A stretch of 16,399 nucleotides of DNA, taken from assembly GCA_004325065.1 (NCBI GenBank), contig PITI01000228.1, positions 1 to 16,399 of the forward strand, read 5' to 3'. Below, in pieces: positions 9,881 through 16,399 of this stretch. Position 1 is the stretch's first letter. Each line of letters opens with the position of its first letter. Made by a program: the position numbers and the translations under genes. Under the pieces are notes generated by a model. It was not told where the DNA came from. It saw nothing but the letters and a program-made list of their open reading frames with translations, and made no database searches. The DNA is from Hamiltosporidium magnivora. Its lineage: Eukaryota; Microsporidia; Dubosqiidae.

Positions 9881-10272
9881 TAAAAATTTTATTTTAACAT
9901 CAAGTTTATCATTAACAAAGATTTCCTTAATAAATTGTCACAAATCGAATTTTTTAATTTATCTAATAAATTTTATTTGAGATTTAGATTTCATAATTCT
10001 TAAATTTAATATAAAGGCCTTCTTTAAGGTTAAACCAATATCTTCTCAGTATTAATTTGATTTTTTATAAAATATTGATAGTTATTTAGTAGAAAGATAT
10101 TATAATAAATACCAAATTATAATATACTCATTATATGTTTTAAAGCTTTTCTAAATATTCAAATATAAGTTACAATATTTACAACCTTAACCTAATGAGT
10201 ATATAATATAATTTGTTTACAGATTTAAGTATGTATACTGTAAAATTTATAATGGATATTTATAAATTTTTA
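9881..10272. other. AT-rich upstream flank of the tRNA gene
   Basis: No coding frame. It contains the inverted repeat at 10114-10214 and a TATAAAT sequence a few bases before the tRNA gene, which may help pol III initiation but is unremarkable in this composition. Confidence 0.5.
10114..10214. repeat. Imperfect inverted repeat upstream of tRNA-Ser
   Basis: The 20-bp arm AAATTATAATATACTCATTA (10114-10133) is matched by its reverse complement at 10193-10214, with a single two-base insertion in the right arm and a loop of 59 bases. It includes the non-AT-only core ACTCATTA/TAATGAGT, which makes chance less likely than for pure A/T arms. It could be a hairpin, or the terminal repeats of a tiny decayed element. 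No target-site duplication is evident. Confidence 0.6.
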
Positions 10273-10279
10273 GTCGTCG

Positions 10280-10290
10280 TGGCCGAGTGG
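10280..10290 (+). promoter_or_regulatory. Pol III A box of tRNA-Ser
   Basis: TGGCCGAGTGG fits the internal A-box consensus TRGYNNARNNG and overlaps the D arm. Confidence 0.9.
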
Positions 10291-10332
10291 TTATGGCGCT
10301 AGTCTAGAAAACTAGTTCGCTCCGCGAGCGCA

Positions 10333-10343
10333 GGTTCGAATCC
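10333..10343 (+). promoter_or_regulatory. Pol III B box of tRNA-Ser
   Basis: GGTTCGAATCC is an exact match to the internal B-box consensus GGTTCGANTCC in the T arm. Confidence 0.95.
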
Positions 10344-10354
10344 TGCCGACGACG

Positions 10355-11070
10355 TATTTTTTGGGTATTTCTTTACATTTTTGTATATCTATAATCAGTT
10401 CGTATATACTTAGTAGTTCTTTTCTCAATTATAATAATATTTTTCATAATAACTTTTAAGATCTTTTTTTACTCATAAGCATTTAAATTTTAATTTGAAT
10501 TTTTTTTACTTTTTTATCGTTTCTTATGATTCGTTGTTAAGGAACAAAAGAGAAAAAAATAAAACGGAAATAGATTTTTAAGTATTTAAATTGTGAAAGA
10601 TAGCGAAAATACTTCTCAAAAGATAAAATCATTTTAATTTTAAATTGATATCAACTCATTAATAATGTTAAGGAATAAAATTTCTTTTGAAAACAAGCAT
10701 TTTAATATATTTTTTGAGATTTTTTTTATTCATAAGGCAAGCAACTTATATGATTTTATTTTTTTTTCTCCCGGAAAATTTCCTAGAGGTTTCTTTAAAG
10801 AGTCAATTTTTTCATTTTTGATTCCGCCTTGTTTTAGTCAGAATATATTTTTAGTAGCACTACATTACTAGGATTGAATTTAATATCTGGAAGAAAAACA
10901 AGACTACTTTCTTTTTTACATCATTAAACAGTTCTACTAATATGTGAGATACATAGAAGGACTTCTTTTAAAGCAATTATTTTATCCACAAAATCTACCC
11001 GTGTTCTTTAAATATAATTATATAAGTTTTATATAATTTTATATGATATTTTTACTTCGCAACCAAACAA
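10355..11070. other. AT-rich region downstream of the tRNA, no supported gene
   Basis: A Phe-rich plus-strand frame at 10665-10871 starts with ATG, but the opposite strand over the same stretch is also open apart from one TGA and has a more protein-like composition (for example KIDSLKKPLGNFPGEKK, about 10770-10820). I therefore cannot assign a gene; the stretch may be a relict on the minus strand. Nothing else is seen. Confidence 0.4.
10357..10362 (+). terminator. Pol III T-run terminator
   Basis: Six T residues begin two bases after the discriminator base of the tRNA, the usual RNA polymerase III stop signal. Confidence 0.85.
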
Positions 11071-11220
11071 TTTTCTTTGTAAATTGTATATGCTATAAAT
11101 TAAAATTATTGCCATAGATACAATCTCTTAGTATTCTATTATTTTCTTTGTAAATTGTATATGCTATAAATTAAAAATATTGCCATAGATACAACCTCTT
11201 AGTATTCTATTATTTTCTTT
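11071..11220. repeat. 71-bp tandem duplication
   Basis: Copies at 11071-11141 and 11142-11212 differ at only two positions by eye, and eight bases of a third copy (TTTTCTTT) follow to 11220. The high identity in otherwise decayed sequence points to a recent duplication. The unit has no coding capacity. Confidence 0.97.
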
Positions 11221-11502
11221 AATCTTTTTGATCTAAATTTTGTTATTTTACTTGCTGAATTTAAATATGAATAGACTTATTTTCATTACATGATATTCTA
11301 AAAAATTATTAGAGGTTTACATTCTATTGTTTGATTATACTTTAAACTATTCTTAAATTTTCTTCAATCAGCTTACTTCTGATATGAAAAAACGTAAATT
11401 TATATATTTGATGAATCTATATGTTCACAAGGTTTTTGTATTTCATTTTCAGCAAACTGACGCATTTTTTGAAATTAAGTTTTAGCCAAGTTAATTTGGG
11501 CT

Positions 11503-11867
11503 TTAGATTTTATTTACTATGGTACTAAATAAAGATATCTTTGTGCAAACCAGAATCTGAAAACAAAAATATATTTTTATCTGCAAATTACATTCGATAT
11601 CGATAAGATTTTTAAGTTTGATTTTATAGTTTATCTGTGGTTTTGCTTCGATTGTATTCTTGCGCTTCAAAGAATAGTAATTGCAGCAATATTGAGGTTT
11701 ATCTAAAACAAAAATTTTCTCCTCACTTGAAGCTCCATTGTTTAAATTATTTATTACTAGGTAATCACACTTTGATACCCGTATTAACAAGAAGATAAAA
11801 AGATTCAACAATATAAGATAAGCTCTCCACAGTAGATTCCCTATACAAATATTACGAGGTTATATAT
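11503..11867 (-). pseudogene. Open frame without an ATG, possible relict
   Basis: The minus strand is open for about 115 codons down to a TAA at 11503, but contains no ATG: the earliest plausible initiator is a TTG at 11811. From there the translation begins with a hydrophobic stretch (LNLFIFLLIRVSK) resembling a signal peptide, then has several Cys residues and a Lys/Ile-rich tail. AATAAA overlaps the end of the frame. The lack of ATG means it is not a normal gene; it could be a decayed secreted-protein gene or a chance frame. No family is recognised. Confidence 0.25.
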
Positions 11868-13365
11868 GTCTGACATAATTAATTTTCAATGTAAACATCG
11901 GCGACATGTAGAAAGTATTCTCCTTAGATAGTTCGCATATTAAAAGGCAAATAGTCTATTTTTTAAATAAATTTAAGCCTTCTGGTTCTACTTGTGTACC
12001 AGTAAATTTTTTTAAACAAAGAAATACTAAGTAAAAATCAAATCAATTTTCTGTAAATTTTTAATACAAGAAAAAATCGAAATGTGCGAATTTATAAATA
12101 TTCGACAAAAAACACTTTATATTCATTATGAATTTATAAACAGTAGACTGTTTGATTGCAGAATTAATTCGTATTTTATGTGGCTATTTTCATTTTATAT
12201 TTGTTTTACCATATTCACAGCTTTACATCGACTTATTGCATCGATCTTAAAAACTTTGATATTTTAAAGATCTTTTAAACGTTTCCATTTCTATTTTAAA
12301 GTTTTGTCTAAATAATTTTGTATTGTATTGGATAAATACTTTTTAATGTATAAATATACATATGTAGAAAAAAAATTTAATGTATATTTGCTGATTTGAA
12401 TATTTTTTTGATATTTATTTTCGGCTTATACTAGTCATTTGTCTTGATTCTGGTTTTTATTGCTATTAAAATAAGTTTCGTCTTTTTTTTGACACATTGT
12501 CGATAAAATGAATGCTTGTATTCTTACAATATCAATAGCTCAACAAGATAATTCTGATGAATTATCTACAATATAGTCTCTAACTATAACACAAATAATT
12601 AATTTAAAGTGCTATTTTAAATATATCTAAATTTGCAGCTCAAGGAGAGTTTTTAGTTATTATATTTAAATCCCAAAATACGACTTTATATTTGAATCTC
12701 AATTCATTTAATTTATTGCCATAAACATATATGGTGAATCAAATTCACAATTTTTCAAATTGATTTTACAATCTGTTAATCTATTTCCACGTGCTCATGC
12801 TTAAGAATTCCTCTAACAGCCTAAATTTTACTTTTTTTTTGAGATACAAACATATTTTTTGCATATTTACCGTTTTTTACTTTGATTGTACCATTATTTC
12901 ATTGGTATATTCTTTCCTGCAGGTTCAAATTCTCTCTTAAGTCAAGATCATTAAAATTTTCTTCTTTGACTCATAAATATATAATTGCTATATTAAGATA
13001 TAACCTTACCTAGAGATTTAATACCCACCGGCCTAGTGCCAGTTAGAAGTATATTCTAATACTATAAACTCATCATTTTTAGCGTTATAACCTATAATAC
13101 GTAATGAGTTTTGTCACATGAAAATCTATCTCATAATTATTTTAAAAAGTCGAATATAATATTTATATACCTAAGAACTGTTATCTGGTCTTTGATGTAT
13201 GAAAAAAAAATCTCATTTGTATTTTTTGCTAAACATGCTAAACGTAGAAGTTATCGCCTTGCTTTAATTCTTCCTGATAATCAATGACGTCTTAGCTAAA
13301 TAAAATAACAGCATTAAGAGAATAAAAAAAATTCGTTTTTTTTATTGTAAATTTTAGTTTTAGAC
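11868..13365 (-). other. Probable decayed coding DNA, unidentified
   Basis: No intact gene is supported. The minus strand keeps several protein-like segments in shifting frames: KVFKIDAISRCKAVNMVKQI (about 12205-12265), VIVRDYIVDNSSELS and, after a single TGA, AIDIVRIQAFILSTMCQ (about 12485-12595), and YAKNMFVSQKKK joining by a frame change to VKFRLLEEFLSMSTWK (about 12785-12870). A plus-strand ATG frame at 12082-12267 lies opposite one of these segments and is probably its shadow. I recognise none of them. Composition resembles the Helitron wreck, so an old mobile element is the likeliest source. Confidence 0.3.
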
Positions 13366-13593
13366 TCAAAAATGAACATCTATTATTTCCTGAATTTGCC
13401 TGTATATTTTTTGCATTAAATTTTTAATCATAGAATATAAAACATGTTTTTGGTTGCTTTTTGTGTTGAAAATGAACCAAACTACTTTTTTTAATGACGT
13501 TTCAATATAATCTATCACCAAAAAAATATTTATAATTCTATATAAATGAATTATTGCTAGTAGCACGAAACAAACAACAACATTGCTTTTCAT
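13366..13593 (-). CDS. Small hypothetical protein with N-terminal hydrophobic segment
   Basis: A 75-residue ORF with a true ATG. It opens MKSNVVVCFVLLAIIHLYRI, a short basic start followed by a hydrophobic core, like a signal peptide or single membrane anchor. The rest is Lys/Ile-rich and could form an amphipathic helix (SMIKNLMQKIYRQIQEIID). A TATA-like A/T run lies just upstream and AATAAA (13341-13346 on the minus strand) follows the stop by about 20 bases. No family is recognised. A frame of this length is not rare by chance in this window, so it is a candidate only; it sits between decayed sequences on the same strand and could itself be a fragment. Confidence 0.3.
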   Translation of the reverse strand: MKSNVVVCFVLLAIIHLYRIINIFLVIDYIETSLKKVVWFIFNTKSNQKHVLYSMIKNLMQKIYRQIQEIIDVHF

Positions 13594-16020
13594 CGCAAAA
13601 ATTATAAAATATATTTTTAAAAAGTTTCTCCGTCTATCATTTTAAAAAGTTTTAAAAAGTTTTAACATTTAATATGGTAAAATTGGGGCCTGGGACGCGT
13701 TTCAAGACAACCTAGCCACAAATTTTTCATCTGCAAATGTAACTAGGGATAAATATAGAAAAAATGTCGCGTAAAATAATTTATTGTGGTTTATGAACCA
13801 TTTTGGGTATATGATAGAACTTATTTGATCACGTTATTGTTTCATATTTTTTGCTATATTTGGCTATTTTTAAATGTGTTTTTGTGTTCCATATATTCAT
13901 TTTTTTATATAATATCTTTGTATACAAAACTGAGGACCTAAATTTTTTATTATGCTTGCTTAACACATCATTCTTCCTTGGCGTAACATTTTTATAAATA
14001 TATAGATTGTTCGCAAATTTATGCGAGATTTGCGTCTTACCAGTACTTTTTACATAGATCTAAAGAAATTTTGCTTATTTTCGAAATAATGGTTGAGATT
14101 ATCCTATGTAAATCATAAGATAATGATTGTTAAAGTACTTTATATAGTATATATCTACGATGCTTTCTTAAATTATAACATAACGATTGTATTTCGAGTC
14201 ATTATAAATAAGCCGCAGCTTAGCTTACCAAATTCGTGTTCCATAGTGTGGTAAGCTCTCTCGAGACACTCATAAAAAAAGTATCTTTGATAAAGACTGG
14301 CTTTATATTTTTAAACAAAAGGTTTGTTGACTCGTGTAACTAAAGAATGTTAGAAAGAAAGGTTGATTTATATTATCACTCCAGTTCTTTTCTTTCTTTT
14401 CCTCCATCATTGGAGTTTAAATATCATATAATTTTATATTTTATAAGAAAATACAATGGAATATAATTATGTAGTAGAATAATACACATGGCTTTTCGTT
14501 TCAAAAATTTTAAACTGATGTTGAATGACATTCTCACTTTAAAAGAGGTTTTCTACTTTAATATTTTCCCAATAACTTGTACTTTGTTTAATTTTTCTAA
14601 ATTCTACATCGATTTTTAATTCGATTGGCCTTAGCTTTCATATTTATTTCAATCTTTTCTTTAGGAAAGTGACTCCTAGAACTTTTGAAGACTTAAATTA
14701 ATATTTATATTTAAAAAACAAATATATATACATAATTATTCTCATATGTAGTTTTTAAGAACCATTTCTATCTTTATTTTACTCAAATGACTTTTTTTTA
14801 CAAAATTTCAGAGCTTCAATGTTATATTTTCTCACTGTATAATAATGCAATTATGTTTTATATAATAAAAACACTGGTTCGGCACGCGACATATGTAGCT
14901 TTCCTCAAACCCTCATTGAAAGTCAATTGATCTTCTTGGTCATTAGTTATTACTGAAATAATTCATAAATATATTTAATTTTTTTAACAAAAACAATTTT
15001 GGATTTTTCTTAAATGCTTCACTTGAATTTTTTTCCTATTAATTAACACTGACATGGCCTTTTTTAGTGCAAGTGTATTTTATTTCCATTTCTCGCCTTA
15101 TGCCTAACTGCTCTTTCGAAGAAATTTCTTTATTTCTTCTGAGACAATATAATAATTTCAAAACTAATTATCGTTATGTACACAAATCTATAGAAGATTT
15201 TTATCGGTTCAGACAAGCTGGGTAGGTTTTAGTTATATTTTGTGTAGAGTTTGATTTATTTTTTACCCGCATTACACACCCGCACCATAAAACCTGAAAA
15301 GAACTTCTGGTTAAGATATACTTCTAGTATATGGTTTAGCAATGATAATGCATGCAAATTAATTTCACGAAACAATTTTTTTACATTTATATTGACGTGA
15401 AAATATTTTTTTTACACATGCACGAAATTTTCTTGCTATTGTAAATTTACCCAAATGTCGAGTTTTTCTTTGCGATCTTCTATTATTTCAAAGTATTAAT
15501 ACGATCAAATAGTTCCTATAAGAAACGGTATTCTTCTTGCACACATCCTAGTTCATTGTTACTTTTTATAATCCTCAAACTTATTATTTCTAATAATAAA
15601 GTTATTTTTCTTAACCAACAAAAGCATTCAAACTATTTTTAAAAATATATTTGAGATAAAGTATGTAACATAAAATGATATATTGCATATTAACCATTTC
15701 TCAGATGAATTGTCACGTATGTGCATTTCTAATTGAAGTGAAATCTTAATATATTCTTATCAAAAACATAGTAAAGTGGCATATAATTAATTCCTCAGAA
15801 AAATTCTTATTTTAACTTTCTTGTTAATATTTTTTTCAAGCTCTACTGATATATCAATTTTTCATTTTAATATTATCGGAATCCCGGATGGGACCCGTTT
15901 TTGGAAAGAAAACAACAATATAATGAATAGCAATGATTGCTTTTATTTATTTGTCCTTATTTTCTTTCGTTTTTCTGATGGTGCATATTTTTTGATGAGA
16001 TAGAAATGTATTCAATTTAA
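13594..16020 (-). other. Probable decayed coding DNA, unidentified
   Basis: No intact gene is supported. Minus-strand segments that read like protein include a 76-codon stop-bounded frame without an early ATG (13829-14059, with GKTQISHKFANNLYIYKNV near its start), AYHTMEHEFGKLSCGLFIMT (about 14195-14255), DQEDQLTFNEGLRKATYVA (about 14890-14945) and LSLLNHILEVYLNQKFF running into FSGFMVRVCNAGKK (about 15260-15350). A TTG-initiated plus-strand frame at 15821-16003 has no ATG start. None is recognisable, and I could not join them into one known protein. A short direct repeat of TTTAAAAAGT occurs at 13641-13665. Confidence 0.3.
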
Positions 16021-16399
16021 ATAATTTATTTCTTCTTAAAATTTATATTCCCACAAATATCTTACATCTAATATATTAGAACACAATCCAATTCATAAAT
16101 AATGTATACATATCCATAAAATATAATATTTCTTTCCAATCCACTCTCCCTTCAAGTATTTGTATTAGTTTCATTTAGCCTATCATTTAACAAATTTACC
16201 AACTCACAATCTATTCATCACAAATTTATATAAAGTTTGTCCCAAATATAATAAAAAACCCTTTTAAATTTACCAACTCACAATCTATTCATCACAAATT
16301 TATAAAAACTTTGTCCCAAATATAATAAAAAACCCTTTTAAATTTACCAACTCACACTCTATTCATCACAAATTTATAAAAACTTTGTCCCAAATATAA
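16021..16399. other. G-depleted segment with strong strand asymmetry
   Basis: By hand count this segment has about 78 C and 10 G on the plus strand, an asymmetry not seen elsewhere in the window. It begins before the tandem repeat, so the repeat alone does not explain it. No ORF or RNA gene is visible. It runs off the window end. Confidence 0.85.
16192..16399. repeat. 74-bp tandem repeat running off the window
   Basis: AAATTTACCAACTCACA begins copies at 16192 and 16266, and at 16340 with one change (CACACTC), exactly 74 bp apart; the third copy is cut by the window end. Copies differ by only a few substitutions. Each unit holds CAAATTTATA, TTTGTCCCAAATATAATA and AAAAAACCC motifs and just one or two G residues. 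The array probably continues beyond the window, as in subtelomeric or centromeric satellites, though its genomic position cannot be judged here. Confidence 0.97.

Larger units (their letters stand above)
10273..10354 (+). tRNA. tRNA-Ser-AGA: tRNA-Ser (anticodon AGA)
   Basis: An 82-nt class II tRNA that would decode UCU and, with inosine at position 34, UCC and UCA. The acceptor stem GTCGTCG/CGACGAC is seven perfect pairs with discriminator G, typical of serine tRNAs. The D stem is GCC/GGC. The anticodon stem CTAGT/ACTAG encloses the loop CTAGAAA. The long variable arm has a GCTC/GAGC stem, and the T stem is GCAGG/CCTGC with loop TTCGAAT. There is no intron and no encoded CCA. All stems are intact, so the gene is very probably functional. 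A34 in a serine tRNA is a eukaryotic feature. Confidence 0.98.

Noticed and set aside
10665..10871. Plus-strand 68-residue ORF with ATG
   Set aside because: It is very Phe-rich, and the opposite strand reads as a more natural, nearly open Lys-rich frame, so the plus frame is probably a shadow.
12082..12267. Plus-strand 61-residue ORF with a hydrophobic C-terminal half
   Set aside because: This length is expected by chance, and the opposite strand holds a protein-like segment in line with other minus-strand fossils.
13829..14059. Stop-bounded minus frame with GKT, considered as a P-loop protein
   Set aside because: The full Walker A glycine pattern is absent, there is no early ATG, and a frame of 76 codons is expected a few times by chance in this window.
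15821..16003. Plus-strand 60-residue ORF
   Set aside because: It begins with TTG, has no ATG near the start and no recognisable motif.
1..16399. CRISPR array, rRNA, bacterial operons or phage genes
   Set aside because: No short regularly spaced direct repeats with unique spacers, no rRNA-like conserved stretch, and no gene clusters are seen; the tRNA and Helitron indicate a eukaryote.

Overview
The window is about three-quarters A+T, gene-poor, nuclear-type eukaryotic DNA. The clearest eukaryotic marks are a tRNA-Ser gene (anticodon AGA, read as IGA) with internal pol III A and B boxes, no encoded CCA and a T-run terminator, and the wreck of a Helitron, a transposon class known only from eukaryotes. 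An extremely AT-rich genome with short intronless ORFs and much decayed sequence would suit a microsporidian with an expanded genome, but other AT-rich eukaryotes are possible and the sequence does not settle it.

Positions 42-4330 (minus strand) hold the main discovery: a nearly full-length but broken Helitron RepHel gene. No long ORF survives, yet recognisable blocks occur in the correct order across many frames. They are an N-terminal region, Rep motif 1 (TCNPKYAEI-like), the Rep HUH position, the block upstream of and around the Rep tyrosine motif, the Rep-helicase linker, and the Pif1/SF1B helicase Walker A, II/III, V and VI motifs, followed by a plausible native stop. Both catalytic HUH histidines are gone, and frames switch repeatedly, often near A/T homopolymers.

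Positions 4331-6573 are mostly anonymous AT-rich sequence. At 6574-6918 (plus) is the best candidate for a living protein gene: a 114-aa orphan with an N-terminal hydrophobic helix, a Lys/Ser/Thr-rich region, a TATA-like run upstream and AATAAA ten bases after the stop. A second plus-strand frame at 7076-7528 is open for about 150 codons except for two closely spaced stops and has no ATG, so it looks like a dead gene; further decayed sequence may run to about 7990.

Positions 8000-10270 are very AT-rich and carry two minisatellites (28/76-bp and 74-bp units). The tRNA-Ser gene at 10273-10354 follows an imperfect 20-bp inverted repeat. A nearly perfect 71-bp tandem duplication lies at 11071-11212. 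From about 11.4 to 16.0 kb the base composition rises to that of the Helitron wreck. The minus strand there holds many short open segments, suggesting decayed coding DNA that I could not identify, plus one small possible gene at 13366-13593. The window ends in a 74-bp tandem repeat inside a segment almost free of G on the plus strand.

There is no operon-like organisation. Apart from the tRNA and one or two small orphan ORFs, the content is mobile-element debris and repeats.
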